Notes under the pieces: generated by a model
The model's input: only the letters and a program-made list of their open reading frames with translations
What the model was told of the DNA's origin: nothing
The model's database searches: none
Made by a program: the position numbers and the translations under genes
Origin: Ianthella basta
Taxonomy: Eukaryota > Porifera > Demospongiae > Verongiida > Ianthellidae
Direction of reading: 5' to 3'
NCBI GenBank assembly: GCA_964019415.1
Contig: OZ025886.1
Location: forward strand, 3,419,701-3,483,700
DNA: 64,000 bases
Part shown: in pieces, positions 53,801 to 63,138 of the stretch
How positions within the stretch are numbered: the first letter of the stretch is position 1
Layout of the letters: each line of letters begins with the position of its first letter

Positions 53801-55174
53801 CTTAGATAAGTAGCAATTGTCAGTTAAAGGATCTTTGGATTAAGCATAACCATTTGTCCACTAACTGTGGGTTTTGCTTATATTTATTTTTCCTGGCTGA
53901 GAAAGTATTGGTCCCACAGCCGCCAGCCTACCGGACCTTGTACTATGTCTATGTACTTGGTACCCTAGCAGGGGACTAGCCATTCAGGTAATTTGGTTAC
54001 AGGGCCAAAAGTGAGGTCAAAGTTTAGAGGTGAGCTGGGAGTTGAATGACATTAGCAACAACCATGCAAACTGATGCAGCTACACACAACTCTAGTTGAT
54101 ACTACCAACTGCTCCCTCAGTTGCAGCCGATATGTTGGTCACAGCACCCTGTGTGAGGCGTGCTACACTCACAGTCCTGGCTGGGTTCTGAAAGGGAACC
54201 CACTTCCATTGCCTGACTTTGTTACGCCCCAGTCGAGCCTTTGGCTGTCTGTAGCCCATCCCAGTGTCTGTTGGCAGGATGGAGGACGCATCAGATCTGC
54301 CACAGGGAGAGGAAGGGAGGCCTGACATACTCTTACAGCCCACACATGCACAATGCATTTGTTCACAACCAACCAAATAGAGTTTACTGAATTGAGGCTA
54401 GCCAGAGTTAACTAGCCATTCACACAAAATAAATTAGACACTAAGAGATCAGTCTGTGAGCCTATCGAAACATGGCCTTGGTATTCATGCAACAGCAGAG
54501 GGGTACTCTGGCGTGAGAGGATGCTTTCCCATTCTGTTATTGCCACCCTGCGCTGGCATCATAGCTCAAAGTATCCCCTGTAGAAAGCATTCCACCCTCA
54601 CCCTGTGCCCCACCCTGTGTCTGCCCTCACCCTCACCATGTACCCCACCCTGTGTCTACCCTCACCCTGTACCCCACCCTGTGTCTGCCCTCACCCTGCA
54701 TCGCTACTCAGCAAAGCAAACAGCTCCCTCTTCATCCCTGTGGCTCTCTTTGGCAAGGCAGGATACACTGCCTCCTTCTTTGGCTTCCTGTCATCCTGTA
54801 CCCACCACCATGAACAGGAGGGGAGACAGACGGAGTGAAATGGTCCAGTTCAGCATATATAGGAAGGGACTTGAGTGTGTGCTGCTCTAACAATCATCGA
54901 GCAATTTGCATTGAATTCCACTTGACAGGCACGTAGGCCATAGGATAATTCAAGCACTTTTTATAATGCAAATGGTTACCAGGGACAAATCCCCACGGCT
55001 AGATAATATTCAAACAGTGGAGAATGCACAGAGGCGCCGTACCATGGTAATACAAGGACTGCAGTATAGATTTACCTTCTGGGGGTGTAGAATGGCATCC
55101 TTAGTCAGGGGCTGAGGTACAGTGTCAGGAACCTGCTTCTCCACTTCGAAGATATCCCTCACGTCGTCGTCCAT
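47818..55174 (-). CDS. DMAP1: DNMT1-associated protein 1 (DMAP1) orthologue
   Basis: SANT-domain subunit of NuA4/TIP60 and SRCAP-type chromatin complexes. Eighteen exons from 55076-55174 to 47818-47871 sum to 1,359 nt (452 aa; human 467) with consistent phases. Key exons: 54695-54795 and 54173-54296 (DTGMGYRQPKARLG and QWKWVPFQNPAR); 52698-52772 (HWRRDADDKREYPYARFNK); 52200-52319 (SANT, residues 147-186, DWTKEETDRLFEL); 51573-51683 (HERRRKSQLERLYNRTPEQ); 51265-51389 (long basic/acidic coiled coil); 49884-49950 (IGQKKAKLIEQLL); 49532-49583 (FNELR); a Lys-rich C-terminus (KRR...KKKK). The 23-nt exon 48269-48291 is very small. Two introns hold minisatellites (50019-50870 and 49725-49870). The start MDDDVRDIFE matches the family's short N-terminus. 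Confidence 0.96.
49725..49870. repeat. Minisatellite, unit 29 bp, in a DMAP1 intron
   Basis: About five copies of CATATCATCAGTGTCCACAT plus CAATTCC, ending close to the donor of the exon at 49884. Confidence 0.9.
50019..50870. repeat. 36-bp minisatellite, about 23 copies, in a DMAP1 intron
   Basis: Head-to-tail units of ACACACAATGACCTAGYCCA and CTAGARGCACTGCTAC with few substitutions and no spacers. The complement is open for 280 codons as a 12-aa repeat (SSASSGLGHCVC), because 36 is a multiple of three. It lies between the exons at 49884-49950 and 50916-50987 and is intronic, not coding. Confidence 0.97.
53274..53402. repeat. Perfect 16-bp hairpin inside a 13-14-bp direct repeat
   Basis: TTGAACAAAGGCTAAT (53340-53355) and its exact complement (53376-53391) flank a 20-nt loop. 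The sequence CAAGAATTACTTAC or nearly so occurs at about 53274 and again at 53389. It lies in the long DMAP1 intron (52773-54172). It could be an insertion footprint or a structured RNA segment; nothing more is supported. Confidence 0.6.
54597..54699. repeat. Pyrimidine-rich tandem repeat overlapping a DMAP1 donor
   Basis: Three to four copies of a roughly 29-36-bp unit with CACCCTGTACCCCACCCTGT and GTCTGCCCT. On the gene strand each unit contains GGGTGAGGG, so the real donor at 54694 is one of several identical candidate donors. Confidence 0.8.
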
Positions 55175-55280
55175 TTTACCTCATAATAGTTGAATTTATA
55201 CTAGAATAATAGTCGTAATAATAATTCATAGTATTATTAACAGTGCTTACAGAAGTATACCTATCATAGTCAAATTGGAA

Positions 55281-56492
55281 TTAATGAACCAATTCATGCA
55301 CAATGCCATCCAATTTCTCTGTAAAGACATTGAATGAGAATGTGGTGATCACCCTCTGCTTCGCTGCATCACCCATGCGCAAACTTTCTTCTGGTCGATG
55401 GAAGAAGAAGGACATCCTCTGAGCATAAGAGGCAGCATCAGGGTTGGTCAGGTAGCCAGTCTCCCCATTGACAACAGTCTCCAAAGGCCCCCCACTGTTG
55501 CTGGCAATGACAGGAGTACCAACATACATGGACTCCAGTGGTACAATCCCAAAGTGCTCATTCTCTGGAGTGTACAGGAGAAGAGTACTGCGGTGGAGGA
55601 GTGACAGCTTTTCATCATGGCTGATGGAACGCAGGAAGGTTACGTGATCCTCCACTCCAAGCCGAAGTGCTTGTGCACGCAGCTCATTGTAGTACTCCTT
55701 GTTCTCCGTGACACGCTCATCATAGCCCCCAGCTATCACCAGGTGCACATCATCAAAGTCCTCAGGTTGTATTTGCCTCATGAACAAGTGCAGTGCATCC
55801 AAACAGAGGCTCAAGTTCTTTTTGCGCTCGTATCTGTTTATAGATGCAAGAACAAATCTTGCCCGTTCAGGAATGCCCAGGTCAATGCCACTACCAGCGG
55901 GTTGAACATCAAAGGCCTCAGGGTGCAGAGAGGGGTACAGGACAGTTGCTTTCTTCTTTTCCTTCAGTGACTTGAAGCTGTCCTTGAACACTTTGGCCGT
56001 AAAGTTACTGTTGACAAGGATCACATGAGCCATCCCTGTTGTCTTCTCTTCCCACCAGTCCAGAGGTTTGCGGTATGCCTTCTTGAGCCACCAGTCTCGA
56101 TTACTGAGTAGCTTGTCAGGGAAGTGGCAGTAGAATATCACCTTTGCTCCAGTGAGTTTCAGCAATGGAACACATGCAGATACTTGGTCACAGAAGAACA
56201 CGTCATAGTCACCCCTTCGACAGAGCAGAATGTACATGGCGAGATACATCATTCGAAAGTTGGCACACAGTGCATACAATCCCCCGAACACCTTCCTGGG
56301 CAGCCAGTCTCCAGCGCAAGTAACACTCAAAGTGCCGTCGCGAGTCTCCCTGAAGCAGTGCCCTGGGTTGTGGTGGGCCGTGTACACGTGGACCTGGTGA
56401 CCCTTCGACTGAAGGGCTACGCCAGCGTCCACCACCAGCCGCTCCGCCCCACCGATACCTAAGTCTGGATGAAGAAACGCAACGCGCACCAT
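55281..56492 (-). CDS. ALG2: ALG2 alpha-1,3/1,6-mannosyltransferase, intronless
   Basis: Adds the second and third mannoses to the dolichol-linked oligosaccharide on the cytosolic face of the ER, using GDP-mannose. The 403-aa single-exon frame compares with 416 aa in human. N-terminal GT-B half: FLHPDLGIGGAERLVVDA, GHCFRETRDG, CAGDWLPR, FFCDQVSACVPLLKL, FYCHFPDKLL. C-terminal half: SINRYERKKNLSL, VIAGGYDERV, then the GT4 E-x7-E motif (EHFGIVPLE) and NSGGPLE. The ATG (MVRVAFLHPD) starts directly at the first conserved strand. The stop is 106 bp from the DMAP1 start. A 3' remnant is duplicated at 62919-63011. It shares N-glycoprotein biogenesis with calreticulin but not linkage. Confidence 0.97.
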   Translation of the reverse strand: MVRVAFLHPDLGIGGAERLVVDAGVALQSKGHQVHVYTAHHNPGHCFRETRDGTLSVTCAGDWLPRKVFGGLYALCANFRMMYLAMYILLCRRGDYDVFFCDQVSACVPLLKLTGAKVIFYCHFPDKLLSNRDWWLKKAYRKPLDWWEEKTTGMAHVILVNSNFTAKVFKDSFKSLKEKKKATVLYPSLHPEAFDVQPAGSGIDLGIPERARFVLASINRYERKKNLSLCLDALHLFMRQIQPEDFDDVHLVIAGGYDERVTENKEYYNELRAQALRLGVEDHVTFLRSISHDEKLSLLHRSTLLLYTPENEHFGIVPLESMYVGTPVIASNSGGPLETVVNGETGYLTNPDAASYAQRMSFFFHRPEESLRMGDAAKQRVITTFSFNVFTEKLDGIVHELVH

Positions 56493-56733
56493 GCCGCCAA
56501 GGACCTATAAAATGACCTCTCAGTGCACAGTGGGTATCATTCGCATTCTCAGTTCAAATTGGCCAAGCGCGAGAACGGGACCGACCGCATGGACTAAATG
56601 TACAGAGATACCATAGATCTTGTGCATGTATTACAAAAGCAAAATAGCAAAAGAATGAGCATACATCGGGAGCTACAGGAAGTACTTCTCAAGGTACAAA
56701 CTAGCTATACCTGCATAGTGCATCATGTTCACA

Positions 56734-59436
56734 CTACAATCCGAGCAGCTTTTTCCCCCACTCAATGATGGTGTCAACGTCTACAGGGTCAGACACAGTG
56801 CTACCCACATCATAGCCTATCTTCTGGAAGTCAGAAAGAGTAAAGTTGACGTTGCCACATTTGATGTAGACCATCTTGTTTGGGGCATAGAAGCTATTGT
56901 ATGCAGTGTAGGGCACAAGGTCTTTTGGGTCCTTGGGGTCACAACTGCTGAAATGGTAGATATTAGCATTCCCAATGATACAGGTGTTGTTGGTCCAGTG
57001 CTCGTCAAATCCTGAGGCATGGGTCCCACGAGAGGCTCCATCGCTTGAAGCACAGTAAGGGTAAGACAGAAAGGCCTCCACGTCAGCAGAATGTGCAGCA
57101 TCAGGGTACACATACACATTATTCTGCACCACTTGGGTGTGACCCAAATAGTTCTTGTATCCTCCATAGATCATGTAATTGTATGTGTCATAGTAGTAGC
57201 AGGAGCCATCATCATGATCAATGGGCCAGGTGGAGTGGTAGTTGTTGATGAGGAAGTTACGAGTAATGTTGGACTGAGCAGGAGTTAGTGAAGCAGTGCC
57301 ATTCCTGACAGTGGTCAAGTAGGGTTGTCTGTCCCACGAATTGAATGGACCATGATCACCTGTCTCACGAACTTGGTTGAAGACCAAGTTGTTCTCGAGG
57401 TGATTTCCTCCTCCAAAACCATCATTGAAGTTGATCCCTGCTCGAGGGCCATTGAAGAACACATTGCTAGTGAGTGTGGTCTCACAGGCCACTGATTGCA
57501 TGTATGGTGAGGACTGCTTTCCAAACACTCCATTTTCATGAACCAGGTTACCTGTGACAGCAACACCTCGAGGTTGGTTTCCATTTGTGCCATCAATTAA
57601 CTCAGCCTCACCAACAGCCACAATTCCACTATCTCCACTCCAGACCACCTCATTTCCATCAATAAGCACACTGCGAGCATACTTACTGATGAAGAGAGCA
57701 TTACCTCCAGGTGCATCAAAGAGACAGTTCAGTACACTAAACCCTTTGACACCCTCAGCAAACACAGCTGCCCCTCTGTGAACACTCCAGTCACCACCAC
57801 TGGGCACCTCATATCGCTGCAGGAACGTGGTTGCAGTGTGAGCAAAAGTGATGTTGTTGATGCTCACATCAATCACTGGTGACTGCATGCTGCCCACCAC
57901 TTCTACAACACGATCAAGTACAGTGCCAATTCCCTCAGTTGGCAAAGTGCCATTGGGATAGAGGTACAGTCTCTTCTCTGTTTCATTATAGAACCACTCT
58001 CCAGGAGAATCCAACTCCTCAAAGATATTCTCCACATACCACTCTGCCCCACCAAAGCAACCCCGAGCCTCCTGCCAACCACCATACGCAAAAGTGAGTT
58101 CCCTCTTAGTGCTGTCCCTCCCTGAAAGCTTGAACTGCCAGTTGCCCCAGTGTCCACACTGGAAAGCATGGACCACCCCTGTTGCTGGGTTACTCCAAGT
58201 GCGATTGGCAAAACCCACATTAGCTGGGTACTGAAGACCACTTGGGACCATATATGTGCTACCAGCTGTAGGTTTTGGCACCCCCCAATATGACACTGGA
58301 GGGTCAAACATGCTAACGGGACCACCAATGCCTACTCGAAACTGTGGAAAGTACACTCCTTCCCTAATAGGAGCACCAACATCAATTTCTGTTGCATCTG
58401 GGTATGTTTTCGGAGGTAGCCACTGATCCGCTGATGGCACATAGCCAGTCGGGTTGGTGTGCAGACCCATGGTCTCGGGATTGCCATCTGGGTACCTGGC
58501 CCTCACTGCCCTCCTACCGTTGAGGAAGAGCGAGGTGAAGCTGTTAGGGTTCTGGCTGGAGAGGTCTGCATAGACAATGTTCACCTTTTTACCACTGGTG
58601 CAGTGAGGGGATGGGGTAGACCACCAAATGCCATCTGCTAGGAAGTAGCACATGTTAGCAAATGCACCAGCTCTTGCTCCATGGTATGTGAAAGAGAAAC
58701 AACCAGGCTCCTTTTCACACGCCTGGCTACATTCCTCTGCACTACCCACGTTCCCATAATACCTCACCCTCCTGCTGCTTGCACCAGCTGCAATATTCAA
58801 CTCGCCCATGCCACTAATACCCATCAACAGTGGGCCCATTCCTTTGCGGAACTGCTTCCAGGAGAAGGTGTACCGCTTACCGCCACTCACAACCGCCACC
58901 TCCCCATTGTAGCTAGTAAGAGTCAAGAAGCTGTCCGCTTCCACTAGCTTGATGGTGTCCGGTAGGAAGAAGGTGCCCGCTCTGAGATAGATCACTTTGT
59001 GGGTTCCTGGTGGAACTCCTCTGCTGAGCTCGACGGCTCGCTGGATGGTTTTGACGGGGCGATCGATAGTTCCAGGATTGCTATCGTCTCCGTTGGCGCT
59101 GTCAGCGTACACCTCCAAATCTGCAGAAGCAGCTTTAGTCTTCGCGTAACCAGTTGAAAACGATCTTCCCGCCCATGCTTTATCCTCCCTCCTGGTTGCG
59201 TTGCAGTTCTGCAGCTGCAGAGCGTCATACACTGAAGAGAAGGATCCACGCTGGGGCTGCAACTTTCTGGCATACTCCCATGCTAGTTCCTTAATAGCAC
59301 AATCAAGTTTCGGATCAGCATTGGAGGGCTTGACATCAGCTCTTGGTAGTGGCGCGCCTTTGCCCTTCTCGTAGAAAGCACCGGACACAGTGACAGCAAG
59401 GAGACATGCTGCAAAGAACATCACACGAACCGCCAT
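56734..59436 (-). CDS. Secreted right-handed beta-helix protein with a PAN/apple-like segment, intronless
   Basis: A 900-aa single-exon frame starting MAVRVMFFAACLLAVTVSG, a signal peptide. An ATG 12 codons upstream (59472) would add charged residues before it and is less likely. After a short pro-region comes a pectate-lyase/NosD-like start (VYADSANGDDSNPGTIDRPV then TIQRAVELS, VIYLRAGTFFLPDTI), typical of secreted parallel beta-helices. A Cys-rich insert near 210-260 (ECSQACEKEPGCFSF) resembles a PAN/apple module. Beta-helix coils follow (about 530-900), with repeated isoleucine/asparagine ladders such as NCLFDAPGGNALFISK and ENNLVFNQVRETGDHG. Many N-glycosylation sites. Probably extracellular polysaccharide- or glycoprotein-binding or degrading; no catalytic residues can be named. 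A near-identical partial copy lies at 63139-64000. Confidence 0.85.
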   Translation of the reverse strand: MAVRVMFFAACLLAVTVSGAFYEKGKGAPLPRADVKPSNADPKLDCAIKELAWEYARKLQPQRGSFSSVYDALQLQNCNATRREDKAWAGRSFSTGYAKTKAASADLEVYADSANGDDSNPGTIDRPVKTIQRAVELSRGVPPGTHKVIYLRAGTFFLPDTIKLVEADSFLTLTSYNGEVAVVSGGKRYTFSWKQFRKGMGPLLMGISGMGELNIAAGASSRRVRYYGNVGSAEECSQACEKEPGCFSFTYHGARAGAFANMCYFLADGIWWSTPSPHCTSGKKVNIVYADLSSQNPNSFTSLFLNGRRAVRARYPDGNPETMGLHTNPTGYVPSADQWLPPKTYPDATEIDVGAPIREGVYFPQFRVGIGGPVSMFDPPVSYWGVPKPTAGSTYMVPSGLQYPANVGFANRTWSNPATGVVHAFQCGHWGNWQFKLSGRDSTKRELTFAYGGWQEARGCFGGAEWYVENIFEELDSPGEWFYNETEKRLYLYPNGTLPTEGIGTVLDRVVEVVGSMQSPVIDVSINNITFAHTATTFLQRYEVPSGGDWSVHRGAAVFAEGVKGFSVLNCLFDAPGGNALFISKYARSVLIDGNEVVWSGDSGIVAVGEAELIDGTNGNQPRGVAVTGNLVHENGVFGKQSSPYMQSVACETTLTSNVFFNGPRAGINFNDGFGGGNHLENNLVFNQVRETGDHGPFNSWDRQPYLTTVRNGTASLTPAQSNITRNFLINNYHSTWPIDHDDGSCYYYDTYNYMIYGGYKNYLGHTQVVQNNVYVYPDAAHSADVEAFLSYPYCASSDGASRGTHASGFDEHWTNNTCIIGNANIYHFSSCDPKDPKDLVPYTAYNSFYAPNKMVYIKCGNVNFTLSDFQKIGYDVGSTVSDPVDVDTIIEWGKKLLGL

Positions 59437-61255
59437 TTTCTTTTTGTTTAAGCACTCCATATATGGTAGCAAAGGTGGTAGGCGTGACCATGGTTTCAGA
59501 CAGCACGGTAGCGCGCTGTCTATGTAAGGGATGGTGGTGGTAGGTGTTGTATGCTATACAGAAGCAAGAACGGGCCGGCAAAAGACACCCATGTGTCTTT
59601 CATGATTTCTGTGTGGCTAGCTAGCTCTGCTCATCTTTATGGGATCGTGTGACTACACTAGACAAATCAAAATGATCTGGCTAGCTAGCTGTGTAGCTAG
59701 CTAACCCACAGCAAGAACATAGCAGAGGATCCCACATCAAGAAGGAAGGCATAGGGGAATGTATCTAAAAGATTCCTAGTAGGTCATCATACTGTATGCG
59801 CAAAAGACTTAGCTAGATTTTTGTAGAGAAGAAATGGAGGATCTATGCTGTATGTGAGTTTCTGCACTGCAGGTACTGTTGTCCAGACTGTTGTCCTATG
59901 CCAATGTATCATATAATAATATTTTATTTAAGGTACATATACAGAGTGCTATTTTAATCACATTTTCCAGAAGTGATGGAAGAGGGCAGCTACCTGATTT
60001 TACCTATCTTGATCTAGATAATATATAGCAAGTCACAGGCGTAAAGTTGTTGCATGTTGTGGTCTAATGTGTCATTAAGTATGGTTATCAAAATTCCATA
60101 AACATGCCCTGCGCAATCCTTGACTCCCTAACTTACTTCTTTGGTTGCTTGCACTAAGGCGGCCATGCTGCACTGGGTTGAAGGCAAGAATGACAGAGCA
60201 CAAGATGTGGTTCGCAGAAGTGATGAGTGGCATGATATTGCCGTGCAACTACACAAACTCTATCATTAAAGGTGCCAATGATGGAAAGCACATAGTCCAG
60301 ATCCATACTATATTGAATACTGCACAATAAACTTTCACCATGGCCTGCATAACTTCTTCCCTGTCTGGAGTCTTTTCTTAGCTTGACCATCATAGTTCTA
60401 GTCACAATCTTCGAATGAGTTGCACTTCATACAATACGCACTCACTTCTCTGAGAGGTCATCTTAATCTGCAACAGATGCATGTTCCAGAATGCAATAGG
60501 CTGTGAAGACTTATAGGCCTCTTTCAGGAACTGCATCTATACTAGTCCACTAGTGCAAGCACAAATGTGGAGAGGTCAGTTTCGTATTCCTTGCATGCTA
60601 GTGAAGACCCTCGAGTGATGATGCATGTGAGAGTGGAAAGAGATGCATTAATAGTGATCCCTGTCTGTATGTGGGCATTCAATACACTGAGGTAAACATG
60701 CAGGTGGTTATCATCCCTGGATCAATACTAGAATGTCCAGTCCACTACACCAATCACTCAGCATTGCACAATTGTCATCCTTACTATATACATTAAGCTT
60801 CACATATTTTCATAGTAACATATTGCTGACCAAATCTTGCCATTATGTGTATTGTAATTATCACATTGTCTTGAAAGGTAAATGTAGGTGTTAGCCTACT
60901 GTGTACATACAACCTTTCCTGGAGGAAGATTATTCGATCAAACAATGTATTATTCGTAGTGCAGAGTTCCGGGCACTGCCTTATTTCAGTATTAGTAACT
61001 AGCCAAGATGGTAATTATTTAGATTCACAGATTATGTATATACGTAGCTGTTTACATTGGTATAAGTTAACCTTTGATCGATGCCATGGATAATTGTTGT
61101 CAAGCACATGATGGCACAAAAATTACATCAACTAAAGGAGCATTAAAACTACAATTCAGCTTCTGCATGGCTTGCCAGGTGTCGGTAATCTTTGTAGGCT
61201 ATGATAAACTGACAATATTGACATATGCACTACTAACTCTTCATACGTGATGCTG
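59437..61255. other. Intergenic region upstream of the beta-helix gene
   Basis: 1.8 kb with GCTAGCTAGC-type palindromes near 59610-59700 and otherwise no supported gene. Short open frames near 60145-60405 are not conserved in any way I can recognise. The beta-helix promoter should lie just above 59436. Confidence 0.5.
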
Positions 61256-61378
61256 TTATAGTTTAGATAGCTGTCCCATCAGCTTGTCCAGCTTCATGGC
61301 CAACTGAATGCTTCCAGATATCTTCAGTTTTCCACCCATGAAAGCTGCTGTCGGCTTCAGCTCACCTTTAATTAATTG
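61256..61378 (-). CDS. Last exon of an SCP2-domain protein (HSDL2/SCP2-like), partial
   Basis: This exon encodes 40 residues and a TAA. It contains GELKPTAAFMGGKLKISGSI and then LAMKLDKLMGQLSKL. That is the C-terminal end of the SCP2 sterol-carrier domain (GKL..P..AFM.GKLKI.G....A.KL), and the LEKLM-like ending is closest to peroxisomal HSDL2. The acceptor (CACAG, at 61379-61380) follows a pyrimidine-rich stretch. No upstream exon was found in the next 1.5 kb, after which the duplicated segment begins. So either the intron is long or the gene was cut off by the rearrangement. The domain call is firm; the gene identity is tentative. Confidence 0.72.
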   Translation of the reverse strand, partial: QLIKGELKPTAAFMGGKLKISGSIQLAMKLDKLMGQLSKL

Positions 61379-61967
61379 CTGTGTGGTGGGTGGTGATGGT
61401 GGTTGCATGCAGTGGTGGTGTTTGTGTGTGGAGGTGGTCGGTGGATGTGATATAGTGATTATATATATGTGGTTGTGGTAGGGGTATATGATTGTAGATA
61501 GATAACTGTGCGTGCACAGTCAATTAAGTCATTGTAAACAATGGCTTGGGGTGCTTATTGAATGCAAATGACTGTTGGGGCCAAATTAAGGGCAAAATCA
61601 TCAATTTGCCACTGTATTGGTGAGCCATGGATGATATTGCAACCATATGATATATATTATGAAGCATAGAAGGTTGGTTGATATGCCAAATAGGGGGCCT
61701 CGGCACTTGGGTGTTTCAGATTTCGAGTCATCGCTGGACTATGCCAGCAGCTTCTGACCCATGTTCGCCTTCCTTTTTGAGTGCTTGCTTGCTGCATCGT
61801 GGGTTCAGGTAGAAAGAATTCATTTCAAAGACTTTCACAGCCAACGTTAACCTTGAGAAGTACTTTCTGAGAATGGAAACAGAGCATCTATAGTACCAAC
61901 TGACAGATTAGTGAGACAAGTAACTTCTTTGTTGTCCGGCCAGATTTAGCCGATGAGTGCCACCAGG

Positions 61968-62441
61968 TCAGTTCTTTGACCCATACTCAACATAATTAGG
62001 TACTGCACTCAATAAATGTGCCAGGCTGCAGTGCTTTGAGTTGGAAACAACTTTGAAATGAAACTGTGAAAGTTTCAGGGTTCTGTGCTCTGCACCATCA
62101 CACAAAATCAAGTACAGTCGATCCATTGTAAAAGAAAACAGCTTGAGGAGTGACTCTGTATAAATCGCTGACACCAACAACACCTGATGACCAAAGGATT
62201 TCCTCATCTTTAGATAGCTTTCCTGCCTGATGCTGAGCTGCTCCAGCTCCTTGCCCATGCATGTAAAGAACAAAACAAGGTGTTCAGAGTGCACGATGTA
62301 CCTCTGCTGGAACACAGGATGTACTCCAAGCTTCCTGCAGATGTTCCTCAGCTTATCTGAGGTCCATCTCACGTATGGTAGTACACACAAGGTCTTCCTC
62401 CCTGGCTCCCTCCTTGTTGCGTCTTCTCCTTGTTGTGTCAC
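61968..62441 (-). mobile_element. Probable retroelement fragment, RT-to-GIY-YIG linker-like
   Basis: An open frame of about 157 codons beginning with a low-confidence start. Its early part, CVLPYVRWTSDKLRNICRKL then GVHPVFQ, resembles the conserved segment after the reverse transcriptase of Penelope-like elements (PY..G.SE.I.R...K..I...F). The rest is not recognisable, consistent with decay. No reverse transcriptase or nuclease core was seen. Confidence 0.4.
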
Positions 62442-62918
62442 CTGCAGTGACAGAGGGATCTGTTAACATCAGTGAGCAGTATTTGCTCTCCCATTGAAAA
62501 ATTAAGCCAATGTTTATCACTAAAATCAGAAGCAACACTTTGTTGCTTTATTGCACAATGGCTTCCCTATACTACTGCATAGCTATAGGTGACACATTCT
62601 ATTAATTGGGAGTAAATATTTAATTTTTGCCACATATCTCTGGCATTATGGTGCTAATTAAGAAATTCTGCTAATGACGTAAACTGATAGACCACCTGGG
62701 CATGCACACCATCTATCTGTATTCTCTTGAGTTTTAGATACTAGATACTACAACATAGATCTAGATACTACAACACTATCTGTATTGTGCTGTCCAATCA
62801 GATCTCCATTTTTAATGCCCTGCACAAGCAAACACACAGACTGGAAAAGATTAAAATTTATATTAAGGATTATTACCAGTGCTTACAGAATTATACCTAT
62901 CATCTAGTCAGATTAGAA

Positions 62919-63011
62919 CTAATGAACTAATTCATGCACAATGCCATCCAATTTCTCTGTAAAGACATTGAATGAGAATTTGGTGATCACCCTCTGCTTC
63001 ACTGCATCACC
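62919..63011 (-). pseudogene. ALG2 3' remnant in the duplicated segment
   Basis: 93 bp align base for base with the last 93 bp of ALG2 (55281-55373) and would encode its last 30 residues (FSFNVFTEKLDGIVHELVH end). The stop is TAG instead of TAA. All upstream ALG2 sequence is deleted, so this cannot be a working glycosyltransferase. Confidence 0.95.
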
Positions 63012-63138
63012 ATAGATCTTGTGTATGTACAGTATTACAAAAGCAAAGTAGCAAAAGAATGAGCATACATCGGGAGCTACAGGAAGTACTATCTCAAGGT
63101 ACAAACTAGCTATACCTGCATAGTGCATCATGTTCACA

